Of a stretch of DNA of 64,000 nucleotides, positions 35,473-44,346 are shown piece by piece (position 1 is the first letter of the stretch; each line of letters opens with the position of its first letter). The stretch is taken from the NCBI GenBank assembly GCA_902776305.1, contig CACYPS010000009.1, positions 1 through 64,000 of the forward strand, given 5' to 3'. A model generated the notes under the pieces. The model did not search any database. It worked only from the letters and a program-made list of their open reading frames with translations, and was not told where the DNA came from. The DNA is from an uncultured Lachnospiraceae bacterium (lineage in GTDB: Bacteria > Bacillota > Clostridia > Lachnospirales > Lachnospiraceae). Made by a program: the position numbers and the translations under genes.

Positions 35473-36453
35473 TCAATAATGATCATAATGATTGCCGCCC
35501 CAGTAAAGCCTCTTCGAGACTTCAGCCTTCTCCGGCAGTTCAACGCCCTCCATGATGTACTTGAAGAACTCCTCGAATCCCGTGCGGTCCACAATGTAGC
35601 CGATATGCTCCTTGTGCTCTACCGCGTTCGGATCTATGTATTCCTCGATATAAGCGTAGGAATTCTTGACGATCTTCAGAATACTCTCCTCATCGCACCA
35701 CTTGATGAAGTCTTCCGCGAGGCGCGGATTTCTCTTGCCGGTACGGCCGAGCAGGACCAGACGGAAATAGTGCTCCTTGCTGCGTGTCCATGCTCTTGTC
35801 GGGCAGTAAGCTACGCAGACGCCGCAGCCGATGCACTTGGCGGTATCGCGCACGACTTTGCCGTTGACGAGTGAGAGCGCACCTACGGACCTTCTCCTGC
35901 AGAAGTTGATGCACTGTTCACAGCCCACGCAGCGGTTCGGATCGTATTGAGGCTCGGTCATGCCGATGATGCCGAAGTCAGCCATTCTGACCTTGGCGCA
36001 GTCGTTGGAGCAGCCCGTAAATGCGATCTTAACGTGGCGGTCATTCGGAAAGACCAGTTTCTCCATTTTCTGAGCAAACGCCGTCGTGTCATAGCATCCG
36101 AACGGACAGAGGCGCGCGCCGGGACATGCCTGAATGTTTCTTGTGCCGGAGGAGGGATAGCCCATTCCGGGTTCTTTCTGGTTGATTTCAAGGGCCTCGA
36201 TAATTCCCTGGATTTCCTTGTTCACAGCGTCCATATCCGTGAGCTTGATTCCGGGAATCTCGATACCCTGACGATTAGTGATGTCAATGACGCCGTTGCC
36301 GTATTTCTCTGCGATTTCCACGACTTTGCCCAGGGAGGCTGCGTCAATTACGCCGCCGGGAATACGGATTCTGGAAGCTGTCTCGCCCCTGACCTTGGAG
36401 TAGCGGAAGGCGTTCTTTTTGAGTTTTCCGATGTTAATATCTAAATTTCCCAT
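35473..36453 (-). CDS. asrC: Anaerobic sulfite reductase subunit C (siroheme)
   Basis: The catalytic subunit that reduces sulfite to sulfide, 326 residues. The siroheme-[4Fe-4S] ligands are in CPGARLCPFGC and GCSNDC; two ferredoxin clusters follow in CVGCEQCINFC and CIGCGVCVAYCP. Last gene of the asrABC operon, 15 bases after asrB. GGAGGTAAATT precedes the ATG. Confidence 0.95.
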   Translation of the reverse strand: MGNLDINIGKLKKNAFRYSKVRGETASRIRIPGGVIDAASLGKVVEIAEKYGNGVIDITNRQGIEIPGIKLTDMDAVNKEIQGIIEALEINQKEPGMGYPSSGTRNIQACPGARLCPFGCYDTTAFAQKMEKLVFPNDRHVKIAFTGCSNDCAKVRMADFGIIGMTEPQYDPNRCVGCEQCINFCRRRSVGALSLVNGKVVRDTAKCIGCGVCVAYCPTRAWTRSKEHYFRLVLLGRTGKRNPRLAEDFIKWCDEESILKIVKNSYAYIEEYIDPNAVEHKEHIGYIVDRTGFEEFFKYIMEGVELPEKAEVSKRLYWGGNHYDHY

Positions 36454-36468
36454 AATTTACCTCCTTCC

Positions 36469-37317
36469 TTAATCCATCATCTCTTTGGCTTCAATGTAGT
36501 TGAAGACAGGTCCGTCCAGGCAGATGTACTTGTCGTTCACACGGCAGTGTCCGCACTTGCCGAGACCGCAGCACATCTTTCTCTCATAGGAGACCGTTAT
36601 ATTCTCGTCCTTAAAGCCTTTTTTCTGCAGTTCGATAATAGTAAAGCGCATCATTGGCGGCGGTCCGACCACAACGGCCTTGCAGTTAGCCGGGTCGCGA
36701 AGCGGCAGGTCTGCCACATATTTTGTTACGAGACCGATATTTCCCTCATAGCCTTCGGGAGCTCCGTCGACCGTGAGAATTAAATTGAGCTTGTCAGCCC
36801 AGCGTTTGAGATCATCGCGGAAAAGCATATCGGAGGGGCTCTTGAAACCGGCGATGACATATTTGTCTTTCGCGTTCGGCATGTTGCTGAGCGCCTCGAT
36901 TACGCCGCGGACCGGAGAGACGCCGGTTCCGCCGGCTACGACGACCGTCTCGCCGTCAGCGTACAGATCTGTGTCAAATCCGTTTCCGTACGGTCCGCGC
37001 AGAAGCAGTGTCTGGCCGGCATAGTGTTCAAATACCTCGTCCGTCACGCGTCCGACCTTTCGGATCGTGAGATCCACATAGTTTTTACCGATACCGCTGA
37101 TGGAGATAGGAGCTTCGCCGTATTTCGGCATGGAGACTTCGAAGAACTGGCCGGGTTTGCATTTGCCCTTAAATTCCATCCGGAACGTATACTCTTTCTC
37201 CGTGTGTTTGATCACCTCGAGAATTTCAGACGGGAACGGGATGTAGGGATTCTTTAAATCCTTGTGAATAATAGTGTCCAGTATTTTAGAGGAGAATGGA
37301 ATGTGGGAATTTTTCAT
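36469..37317 (-). CDS. asrB: Anaerobic sulfite reductase subunit B (FAD/NAD(P)H)
   Basis: A flavin reductase-like electron input subunit of 282 residues, with the flavin/NAD fold (VVAGGTGVSPVRG) and a C-terminal iron-sulfur motif CCGLGKCGHCRVNDKYIC. The N-terminus carries a tandem duplication: residues about 3-20 (HIPFSSKILDTI) repeat as about 22-39 (YIPFPSEILEVI). Other AsrB proteins begin at the second copy. It overlaps asrA by ATGA. Confidence 0.93.
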   Translation of the reverse strand: MKNSHIPFSSKILDTIIHKDLKNPYIPFPSEILEVIKHTEKEYTFRMEFKGKCKPGQFFEVSMPKYGEAPISISGIGKNYVDLTIRKVGRVTDEVFEHYAGQTLLLRGPYGNGFDTDLYADGETVVVAGGTGVSPVRGVIEALSNMPNAKDKYVIAGFKSPSDMLFRDDLKRWADKLNLILTVDGAPEGYEGNIGLVTKYVADLPLRDPANCKAVVVGPPPMMRFTIIELQKKGFKDENITVSYERKMCCGLGKCGHCRVNDKYICLDGPVFNYIEAKEMMD

Positions 37318-38345
37318 TTATCACTCACCTCCTTGTTTTCATCTGCGGATGCATCGAAGACTTTCTTAATTATGTTGGTGTAGGAAATGTATTCCGGACA
37401 TACGTCGTCGCATCGTCCGCAGCCTACGCACATGTCATAGCCGAAACGCTTTCTGTAATCCACAATCTTGTGGAGAACTTTGAAGCGCATGCGCTCGCCG
37501 TTAGTGCGGCGATACTGACCTCCGCCGGCGACGTTGGTGTAGCCGTCGACCATGCAGGATCCTCCGACTCTCCTGCGCTCGCCGACTTTGCCGTTGTCGG
37601 TGTAGAAGACGTCCTGCATCGTGTAGCAGGTGCAGGTGGGACAGACAAAATTACATCTGCCGCAGTTAATACAGCGTGTTGTGTACTCATCCCAGAGCGG
37701 GTCTTTCAGGATGCTTGCCGGAACTTTCTTCGGTATCTCCACCTTTACCTTGTTTTCCGTCACGAAGGCGGGGGAGAAGGTTTCGGGGCGGAGCGCATTT
37801 GCCTGAAACAGCTTCTCAAGAGATGCCTCCGCCACGTCGCAGCGAACGCCGTCATCGGACAGTTCAACGCTGAACTCGTAGCCGTCCTCTGTTTTGTTGG
37901 CGCCCATGCTTGCGCAGAAGCAGTTTTCGAAACTTTCCGTGCAGCCGATCAGGGCGAATTTCACCAGGTTTCTTCTTCTCAGGTAGAACCAGTCTTTCTC
38001 CGGTCCGTTGTCGAGATAAATCTGGTCGAGCCTCCTCACCGCGTGCATGTCGCAGCTCCGAAGGAAGATCAGGACCGGCTTGTCCGGAAGCTCGGCCTCG
38101 CGGCACTGGCTCTCCGTGAAGTAGAAGAGCGTTTCGGACAGCGGCGTCAGAAATTCCTTGAAGGAATAGTCCGATTTCTGTGCCAGCTCGATTTCGTCGG
38201 CGTGGTTGACTTCGTCGTACATGATCACATCGATGTCCGTGAAGCGGCCCATTCCTTTTTTGCGCACAGGCGCGAACAGGCGATACTTGTCAGAAAGTGC
38301 CTGTACGACCTGTTCAAATCCGTCGTTACTCAGAACATAGCCCAT
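37314..38345 (-). CDS. asrA: Anaerobic sulfite reductase subunit A (4Fe-4S)
   Basis: An electron-transfer subunit of about 343 residues. Two cluster motifs, CINCGRCNFVCPTC and CVGCGRCDDVCP, lie in the last third. The N-terminal KYRLFAPVRKKGMGRFTD segment is typical of AsrA. Two Mets are possible; AAAGGGGG sits better before the second (38345). First gene of the operon, with a perfect palindrome (38386-38404) 41 bases upstream. Confidence 0.93.
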   Translation of the reverse strand: MGYVLSNDGFEQVVQALSDKYRLFAPVRKKGMGRFTDIDVIMYDEVNHADEIELAQKSDYSFKEFLTPLSETLFYFTESQCREAELPDKPVLIFLRSCDMHAVRRLDQIYLDNGPEKDWFYLRRRNLVKFALIGCTESFENCFCASMGANKTEDGYEFSVELSDDGVRCDVAEASLEKLFQANALRPETFSPAFVTENKVKVEIPKKVPASILKDPLWDEYTTRCINCGRCNFVCPTCTCYTMQDVFYTDNGKVGERRRVGGSCMVDGYTNVAGGGQYRRTNGERMRFKVLHKIVDYRKRFGYDMCVGCGRCDDVCPEYISYTNIIKKVFDASADENKEVSDK

Positions 38346-38385
38346 TGTCATACCCCCTTTGCAGCAGGTTCTGTGGTGTGTGAAT

Positions 38386-38404
38386 CGGAACCGATACGGT
38401 TCCG
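38386..38404. promoter_or_regulatory. Perfect palindrome upstream of asrA
   Basis: CGGAACCG-ATA-CGGTTCCG. Its position 41-60 bases ahead of the asrA start fits an operator or an mRNA leader hairpin. It does not resemble a Rex site. Confidence 0.5.
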
Positions 38405-38506
38405 GGTTTAATGTTGCAGTCTATACATACGTCAGAGACGAATATGACCGGTGTGAAGGTGAAACTCAATGCCGTGCGGTCAGGAAGTAAAAGAGGTTTT
38501 TGTATA

Positions 38507-38545
38507 TACTTCCGTAGCCGGCAAGAGAATTGAATGCCGACGTCT
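38507..38545. repeat. Dispersed repeat family G, copy 1
   Basis: About 39 bases shared with 39506-39547 (TACTTCC.TA.CCGGCAAGAGAATT core), lying just past the end of the FecE-like gene. CCGGCA/TGCCG can form a small hairpin. Confidence 0.7.
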
Positions 38546-38569
38546 CGAGAATTACGGAAGCGAAAGAGA

Positions 38570-39442
38570 TTATTGTCCGCTCTCCATCATATACGGATAC
38601 AGAAATCCCGGCTCCTCAACCTTTCTCATGCCTGCGCCCATTGCCTGCCTCAGCATTCCCTGCATGGACGCAATTTCATCGGGCGTCCCGTCCGCCACGA
38701 TCTCTCTCTCAGCCATCACGCAGATCCGGTCTGCGGCAAGAAAGGCGAAGGGCATGTCATGCGATGTCATTACAATCCCGCGGCCATCGTCGCGGAGCTT
38801 TCGCAGAATACCAAGGAGCGTCATCTTATGCGAAATATCCATGTATGTGTCCGGTTCATCGAGCAGCATCATGGGCGCATCTTGCGCGATGGTCATTGCC
38901 AGGTAAGCACGCTGACGCTCGCCGCCTGACAGGGAAGAGATCGATTTATCCCGCAGATGATCCACCTCGGCTGTGCGCAGCGCGCATGCGATAACGTCAA
39001 GATCTCTTTCGCCGAGAGTTCTGGAAAAACCCATACGGCAGAAGCGGCCGTGGCTGACCAGTGTCTCAACGCTCATTTCGGGAATTGTCAGGTGCTGCGG
39101 GAGATAGCTGATGAGTCTTGCCCGCTCTTTTGATTGCAGATTTCTGATTTCTTTCTGCTTACGGTTGTTTTGTTTTGAACCGGTTTCCAACGAAGCAGGA
39201 GCGGAAGCAAGATCAGTTGAATCAACAGAAGCGACTTGTTTGGAATCATCAGCCGTATTCATACTGCAGATTATACTTCCCCGGTAGGGCAGCTGACCCG
39301 CAACTGAGCGGAGAAGCGTGGACTTGCCGCAGCCGTTCTTCCCGACAATCACAGTGATTTCCTTCTGTCTGAGCTGCAGATGATCTATCTGTACGATGAT
39401 ATTGCCGCGATAGCCTGTTTTCAAGTCCGATAATTCGATCAT
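38570..39442 (-). CDS. ABC importer ATPase, FecE/BtuD type
   Basis: An ATPase of about 290 residues for a siderophore, heme or corrinoid importer: VGKNGCGKSTLLRSVAG (Walker A), LSGGERQRAYLAMTIAQ (signature), MMLLDEPDTYMD (Walker B), TSHDMPF (switch). Between Walker A and the Q-loop (residues about 63-100) is a Ser/Asp/Ala- then Lys/Asn-rich insertion of roughly 35-40 residues, absent from ordinary FecE proteins. The start at 39442 follows AAAGGGA; the longer frame lacks a site. Confidence 0.88.
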   Translation of the reverse strand: MIELSDLKTGYRGNIIVQIDHLQLRQKEITVIVGKNGCGKSTLLRSVAGQLPYRGSIICSMNTADDSKQVASVDSTDLASAPASLETGSKQNNRKQKEIRNLQSKERARLISYLPQHLTIPEMSVETLVSHGRFCRMGFSRTLGERDLDVIACALRTAEVDHLRDKSISSLSGGERQRAYLAMTIAQDAPMMLLDEPDTYMDISHKMTLLGILRKLRDDGRGIVMTSHDMPFAFLAADRICVMAEREIVADGTPDEIASMQGMLRQAMGAGMRKVEEPGFLYPYMMESGQ

Positions 39443-39460
39443 GTTAGTATTCCCTTTAAA

Positions 39461-39500
39461 TCTTGACACGGGTTTGTATTCATGTCAGAGATAAATTATT
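39461..39500. repeat. Dispersed repeat family F, copy 1
   Basis: TTGACACGGGTTTGTAT followed by ATGTCAGAGA, matching 63260-63296 except for a few bases. Confidence 0.65.
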
Positions 39501-39505
39501 GGTTG

Positions 39506-39547
39506 TACTTCCTTAACCGGCAAGAGAATTCAATGCCGTCACGTCTA
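39506..39547. repeat. Dispersed repeat family G, copy 2
   Basis: Matches 38507-38545 and again lies exactly at a gene end, overlapping the stop codon of the permease gene. Confidence 0.7.
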
Positions 39548-40543
39548 CGCCCGCCTCGGTCTCCTCATCAGCACCAGAATAAAGAACGGAGCCCCGATAC
39601 ACGACAGCACCGCACCCGCCGGAAGCTCATACGGATAAAAGAGCCTGCCCGCCAGCAGGTCGCACAGAATAAGGAAGCTGCTTCCCCATAGCATGCAGAG
39701 CCTGATGCGTTTTCCCGCACCCTTAACTCTGAGCATGCGAAAAACATTGGGAATGATCAGTCTGACAAATCCAAGCAGCCCGCACAGACTCACCGCTGAG
39801 GCAGCGAGCAGGGATGCGATCCCTACGCAGGCGAACCTGTAGACTTTTACAGAAAGCCCCAACGCCTCCGCGGTCTCGTCTCCGAGCGGAAACAGGTCAA
39901 GCCCGCCGGAATGGGAGAGAGCAATAATGCAACAGATCGCGGTAATCACCCCGGATAGAATCAGCTGTCTCTGCGGTATAAATTGCAGTCCTCCGAGACT
40001 GAAGGCTACTTTGTCCGTCACAGTCTCGGGAAAAAGGGTCACGATCACATTGATACCGGCCGTCATCAGGGAAGAGACGGCCACGCCTGCGAGTACAATC
40101 CTGGTCCTGGATGCGCCGGCTTTGCGTGAGATGAGATAGACAAATGTCGTAGCCACCAGCGCTCCTGCAAACGCGAACGCACCCTTCATCCCCGTCTGCC
40201 CCGGAAACAGCAGAGCAGAAATCAGGACAAATAAGCCTGCGCCTCCGTTTATTCCCATAACGCCCGGAGCACAGAGCTCATTGTTCATCGCGTATTGCAG
40301 CAGCAACCCGGAGACGGACAGAGCCGATCCGCACACCAGACCTCCCAGCATCCTGGGGAGGCGGACTTTATACAGGATAAGAGCGGCGACCGGGTCGTTT
40401 CCTTCCCTGAGCATGGAAAGCATTCTGCCTAAGGAGATATCTCCGGTCGGCATAAAGAGCGCAATTGCACAGGACATGACCAGTGCAAAAGCTCCGATTA
40501 TTTCCCATTTATGATTCCTTAAGCAGGTCGCGAACGTACTCAT
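39545..40543 (-). CDS. ABC importer permease, FecCD family
   Basis: An integral membrane permease of about 332 residues with 9-10 helices. VRLPRMLGGLVCGSALSVSG and the GLLGFVRLIIPNVFRML coupling loop are FecCD/BtuC landmarks. Its 5' end overlaps the binding-protein gene. Two Mets are possible (40564, 40543); GGGAT eight bases ahead of the second favours 40543, though neither site is strong. It works with the neighbouring ATPase and lipoprotein. Confidence 0.88.
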   Translation of the reverse strand: MSTFATCLRNHKWEIIGAFALVMSCAIALFMPTGDISLGRMLSMLREGNDPVAALILYKVRLPRMLGGLVCGSALSVSGLLLQYAMNNELCAPGVMGINGGAGLFVLISALLFPGQTGMKGAFAFAGALVATTFVYLISRKAGASRTRIVLAGVAVSSLMTAGINVIVTLFPETVTDKVAFSLGGLQFIPQRQLILSGVITAICCIIALSHSGGLDLFPLGDETAEALGLSVKVYRFACVGIASLLAASAVSLCGLLGFVRLIIPNVFRMLRVKGAGKRIRLCMLWGSSFLILCDLLAGRLFYPYELPAGAVLSCIGAPFFILVLMRRPRRA

Positions 40544-41561
40544 AAGCAAGATCCCACTGCGCATTCGGTTTGTACTGGAAATAGTCCTTGGGCATCGTGT
40601 AAAGCCGACCCCGGTTCACTGCATCCAGAGAACTCCAGACCTCATTGCTCTCGAACTGGGTCTTATAGCTTTCCATCGCTTCGCTCTCTTTGCCCTGCGG
40701 AATAATGAAAATGTAATCCGGGTTGGCTGCGACGATTGCCTCTATGTTCAACTCATCGATCCGGCTGTCGTCCTCTGCGATATTTCTAAGGCCGAAGTCA
40801 CGGAAAATTTCACATGCAAAATAGTCGTCTTTCAGTACCTTATTCTTGGTAGCTGAGACGCGGAGAGCAAGGAATGTCTTTGTGTCACCGTTCGTTACCT
40901 CCGCCTTGATTGCCTCGATCCGCTCGCCCACCTGCACAGCGTTCTGCTCATACAGGTCTTCTCTTCCGGTGAGCCCCGTGAGTTCCTTCATGCAGGATTT
41001 ATAATCTTCAAATGAATTGATGTCAACCGCCATCGTCCGGATACCCATCTCGTCGAGCTCAGCTTTGAGCTCTTTCTGGGCGGGAATGTCCACTGCCAGG
41101 AGTACGAGATCCGGCTCAAGTGCGAGAATAGCTTCGCTGTTTGGTTTGCTTAACGTTCCGACGACAGCCGTATTCTCACTGATGCCATCAAGTTCCATGG
41201 CGTCTTCCGTGGTGCCGCTGAGTTCACCGCCTGCGAGGAGCCAGAGATCGGCGTTGGACTTGGAGACGGCTACGACGCTCTTAGGGCAGGAGGTATCTGC
41301 TGTGCTATCAGCCATGTCGGGTGCTTTTGACTCGGCAGAGACATCAGCCTGCCCGGCAGTGCTTTGCCCTGCAGCAGAGTCGGTCATGTCAGCTGCTTCA
41401 GATTCGGCAGAGACATCAGCCTGTCCGGAAGCATTGCCTGCAGTGGAATCGGCCGGCTGATTGGAGGCGCAGCCGGCAAGCAGGAGCATGAGAGAAGTCA
41501 TGGTGACGGCAAGGGATGCGCGAATGATTCGGTGGCTTAGGCATTTGTATAGGAAGCTCAT
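40509..41561 (-). CDS. ABC importer substrate-binding lipoprotein, FecB/BtuF type
   Basis: A 350-residue periplasmic-binding-fold lipoprotein for an iron-complex or corrinoid-type ligand. Lipobox LLAGC at about residue 31. A linker (about 35-90) contains a near-exact tandem repeat around GQADVSAES and DMxDS. The binding domain includes KPNSEAILALEPDLVLLA and NPDYIFIIPQG, typical of family 8 solute-binding proteins. First gene of the importer operon; a TTGTCA/TATGAT promoter lies upstream. The ligand is not determinable from this sequence. Confidence 0.88.
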   Translation of the reverse strand: MSFLYKCLSHRIIRASLAVTMTSLMLLLAGCASNQPADSTAGNASGQADVSAESEAADMTDSAAGQSTAGQADVSAESKAPDMADSTADTSCPKSVVAVSKSNADLWLLAGGELSGTTEDAMELDGISENTAVVGTLSKPNSEAILALEPDLVLLAVDIPAQKELKAELDEMGIRTMAVDINSFEDYKSCMKELTGLTGREDLYEQNAVQVGERIEAIKAEVTNGDTKTFLALRVSATKNKVLKDDYFACEIFRDFGLRNIAEDDSRIDELNIEAIVAANPDYIFIIPQGKESEAMESYKTQFESNEVWSSLDAVNRGRLYTMPKDYFQYKPNAQWDLAYEYVRDLLKES

Positions 41562-41589
41562 AAGATACCTCTTGTTTCTTTAAAAGATG

Positions 41590-41648
41590 TTGCAGGATTG
41601 TGGGAGTGGTAAACACGGAACAAACCTTAATCGACGTTTTGCGTCTTG
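41590..41648. repeat. Dispersed repeat family E, copy 1
   Basis: About 59 bases matching 62531-62592 in the same orientation, built on an inverted core GGATTGT..GTG..CAC..ACAA. It sits in the leader of the fecB-like gene. Confidence 0.75.
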
Positions 41649-41664
41649 AACATAAGATTTCCGG

Positions 41665-41729
41665 AAAAAACGGTACCTGTGGCTGAAAGGTACCATTACT
41701 ATCATAACATTTACTGCAAGTTCTGACAA
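41665..41729 (-). promoter_or_regulatory. Promoter with immediate hairpin/operator for the fecB-like operon
   Basis: Minus strand TTGTCA (41724-41729), 17-base spacer, TATGAT (41701-41706). Directly at the expected +1, GGTACCT (41688-41694) can pair with AGGTACC (41672-41678), followed by six Ts (41665-41670). It could be an operator pair or a very early terminator. No cobalamin or other riboswitch core was found in the leader. Confidence 0.55.
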
Positions 41730-41800
41730 TGTGATTACAATAATAAATCTGTCTGAAATTTAATGGTTTTTGGTGGAAGGACGGTGGGAATTGTTGTAAG

Positions 41801-41816
41801 TGTTGCGTACGCAACA
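41801..41816. promoter_or_regulatory. Perfect 16-base palindrome between divergent genes
   Basis: TGTTGCGTACGCAACA, 130 bases upstream of the SGNH hydrolase start. A candidate regulator site. A diverged palindrome A copy follows at 41868-41888. Confidence 0.45.
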
Positions 41817-41946
41817 AGTGAGCATTTCTTCGTTTACAGAGGGGAGGCCAAAGATATAAAATATTCATGAACGCATCGGCGTTCTTGTCGCAACGTGCGC
41901 GGCGCGTAAGTGCCATAAAAGTTTGCATAATTAAGGAAGAATAAGT

Positions 41947-42573
41947 ATGAAAATAATATGTTACGGAGACTCCAATACCTACGGTTTTGACCCTCGCATA
42001 GGTACCCCCGGACGGCATGACAAAAATGACCGGTGGACCGGCATCCTCGATAACATGCCGGAATATGAAATCATCAATGAAGGGATGAACGGGCGAACAA
42101 TCCCGGACTGCGATGCCGCTTACAACTCTCTCGGAAGCATCATCAGGCACAACATGTCCGCAGATATCCTGCTCATTATGCTCGGCACGAATGACATGTT
42201 CATGCTTCGCGGCGCAACGGCAGCCGTGCTGGGGGAACGCATGCGTGCCATGTTCGAAAATGTACCCGAACTTCGCTCATTCCGGGATTGCACGGGGAAG
42301 AGGATCTGTCTCATCTCGCCCCCGGCCCCGTCCCGGCGCGTACTCTTCTATGAGATGATCGGTGTACCGGGGTCTCAGACAGCTGATGAGGTCGCAGGAA
42401 TCATGGAAGAACTCCCGGGTGTGTATGCGAAGGTGGCATCTGACTGGCAGGTAGATTTTATCGATGCGGGAAAATGGAACATCGAGCTCCTTTTTGACGG
42501 ACTGCATTTTTCTGAGAAGGGACACAGAGAATTTGCAAGACAAATGGAGGAAAAGTTGAAATCGCTCATATGA
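41947..42573 (+). CDS. SGNH/GDSL-family hydrolase
   Basis: A 208-residue esterase-fold protein. Block I GDSNTYG (serine nucleophile), block II glycine near NEGMNGRT, block III GTND and block V DGLHFSEKGH (Asp/His) are all present. Likely a cytoplasmic esterase or deacetylase for acyl or acetyl groups, for example on sugars; no signal peptide is seen. AAGGAAG precedes the ATG. Stand-alone, with a strong terminator. Confidence 0.9.
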   Translation: MKIICYGDSNTYGFDPRIGTPGRHDKNDRWTGILDNMPEYEIINEGMNGRTIPDCDAAYNSLGSIIRHNMSADILLIMLGTNDMFMLRGATAAVLGERMRAMFENVPELRSFRDCTGKRICLISPPAPSRRVLFYEMIGVPGSQTADEVAGIMEELPGVYAKVASDWQVDFIDAGKWNIELLFDGLHFSEKGHREFARQMEEKLKSLI

Positions 42574-42610
42574 ACAACTTATAAGAAGCTGACCGGTTGA
42601 CGTGAATGAA

Positions 42611-42641
42611 GAAAAGGGACGGAAAACCGTCCCTTTTCTCA
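42611..42641. terminator. Bidirectional terminator
   Basis: A 12-bp stem GAAAAGGGACGG (42611-42622) with its complement (42627-42638). T-rich on both strands; it separates convergent genes. Confidence 0.88.
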
Positions 42642-42656
42642 TAGATTCATTGTTTA

Positions 42657-44003
42657 TTACATTTCCTCGTCGATTTCATCGATAACGATTTCGCCTACCA
42701 GATTCTCCTCCGGGGCATTGTCATTTTCAGAAACCGACTCGATTTCCTGCTCAGAACCTTCCGGCTCCTCTACAGGTGCTTCCTCAGCGGTCATCGGCAT
42801 TTCCTGCTCGGATCCTTCCGGCTCCTGATACTCATTCTCAATGACAGGAACTTCTACTATACGGCCGTCAGATACTCTTGCCTCGCCTTCCGGGAGCTTT
42901 CCGTTGTCTGTGATAGATGTTGCTTCACATACAGCGTCGCATCCTACAAAGTACTCAAGCTTTGCGTCGTCGCCGACCTGAATCGTTCCGGAGATGTTTG
43001 TTCTTTCCGTTACGAGAGCCTTAACGCCGTTCACTGTGATCCAGTTTCCGCTGTATGCTTCTACCGGTCCGCAGATGTAGCCTCTTCTTTCGATACCATC
43101 ATAGATGGTCTCTTCATCAGACTTCTTCTCGTCCTTCTTGTCTTCCTTCTTCTCAGACTTCTTGTCCTCTTTCTTCTCTTCCTTAGCCGGCTTCTTGTCG
43201 CCAAGCAGAGAAGAGGAGATGTAGCCTGTGCGGCCGTTCATTTCGACGCGGCCCCAGCCATTTGCCATACCTGTCACTTTGACTTCTCCGCCTCTTTCGA
43301 CGCCGTCAAATGCAGTAGCTCCCGTTGTGCCTGCAGATCTTACATTTGCATCAGTCTGTGCATACATCGTGTGTGTGCCTTCTGTTGAGAAGGATACGTC
43401 TGCAAGAGCGATCTCGCTGCCGTCTCTTGCTTCGATCTTGCCAAGACCGAGGTTGTTGTCATATGAATAGTAAGCTGCGTCCTCTGCAAAGATTGTCTTC
43501 CAAAGGTCTGCTCCGGCGTCCTTGCAGTAGATCTCAAAAGCCTCATCGGCCATGCCTTCTCCAAATACTTCCACGAAGTCAGCTTTTGTAGCGTTGTCCG
43601 GGATCTCTTTGTAAGATTCGATTGCGTATGTGCCGTCCGCATTCTTTGTGAGTGTGAAGCATCCATGGCTCTCATAAGCTGCGCCGTCCTCTTTGAGGGC
43701 GTTGCCATCCTGTACATACTCAGCTACTTCGAAGGCACCGTACATGTTAACGGTCTTGCCATTGTCGCGAGCAGAGCTCTTGATGATATCCATGTGCGGG
43801 ATGATCACAGAGTTCTCATTTGCGGCGTCCGTCTTGTTTACGAAGTAATCGGAGATAGCGCGCTCTGCGTTGGTTCCGTCCATGACGTAAGCCGGAAGCT
43901 TTGCATTGTCAGCGAGTACGTTCACCGTGCCCATGCCCATTGTTGTAAGAGCTGTGAGTGTTGTAAGACCGGCAATACCAAACAGTTTTGTAAATGTATT
44001 CAT
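42657..44003 (-). CDS. Secreted SH3-domain protein with Lys-rich and Glu-rich tails
   Basis: A 448-residue exported protein. Signal peptide about residues 1-31 (FGIAGLTTLTALTTMGMG, cleavage after VLA). Residues about 35-205 form an unrecognised domain; about 208-268 a bacterial SH3 (ANVRSAGTTG, NGWGRVEMNGRTGYIS) that likely binds cell wall. A KKEDKKSEKKEDKK spacer follows, then a small domain, then a Glu-rich C-terminus with two near-identical EEPEGSEQE segments. No sortase motif is seen. Stand-alone gene. Confidence 0.8.
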   Translation of the reverse strand: MNTFTKLFGIAGLTTLTALTTMGMGTVNVLADNAKLPAYVMDGTNAERAISDYFVNKTDAANENSVIIPHMDIIKSSARDNGKTVNMYGAFEVAEYVQDGNALKEDGAAYESHGCFTLTKNADGTYAIESYKEIPDNATKADFVEVFGEGMADEAFEIYCKDAGADLWKTIFAEDAAYYSYDNNLGLGKIEARDGSEIALADVSFSTEGTHTMYAQTDANVRSAGTTGATAFDGVERGGEVKVTGMANGWGRVEMNGRTGYISSSLLGDKKPAKEEKKEDKKSEKKEDKKDEKKSDEETIYDGIERRGYICGPVEAYSGNWITVNGVKALVTERTNISGTIQVGDDAKLEYFVGCDAVCEATSITDNGKLPEGEARVSDGRIVEVPVIENEYQEPEGSEQEMPMTAEEAPVEEPEGSEQEIESVSENDNAPEENLVGEIVIDEIDEEM

Positions 44004-44236
44004 AATGATTAATTACCTCTTTTCTATCACTGTAATATGTTTACCTGGATTTTGTAAATGCGTTCTAGTTGTAGGCTTTTGGTTATTTTTGTTTTGTGGG
44101 GCTTTGTTTTTATCTCTTTCGCTCTCCACATCTATGTATACGGAGGTGAGAGTAGGAGGACTAACTATTTTTAAAAATATTTTTTGACGTTTATTTGCCA
44201 TACTAAATTAGACTTTGAGCCGCTGGTTTACTTTGG

Positions 44237-44258
44237 CAGGAACGCCGAGGCGTTCTTG
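44237..44258. repeat. Palindromic repeat A copy
   Basis: CAGGAACGCC and GGCGTTCTTG around GA, one base off the canonical copy at 35085. Confidence 0.8.
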
Positions 44259-44346
44259 ATTTCTGATTTCGGGTTCTGATATAAAATTGCGTTTTGGTTT
44301 GGGTGAAAGTATAATTGGGGTGTGGGGTGGAAAGGACGAGGAACTT

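Noticed and set aside
37296-38411. Long antisense open frame opposite asrA
   Set aside because: Shadow of asrA codon usage; no family resemblance and no ribosome site.
41561-41694. Cobalamin riboswitch ahead of the FecB-like importer
   Set aside because: No B12 box or conserved core; the leader is mostly a dispersed repeat.
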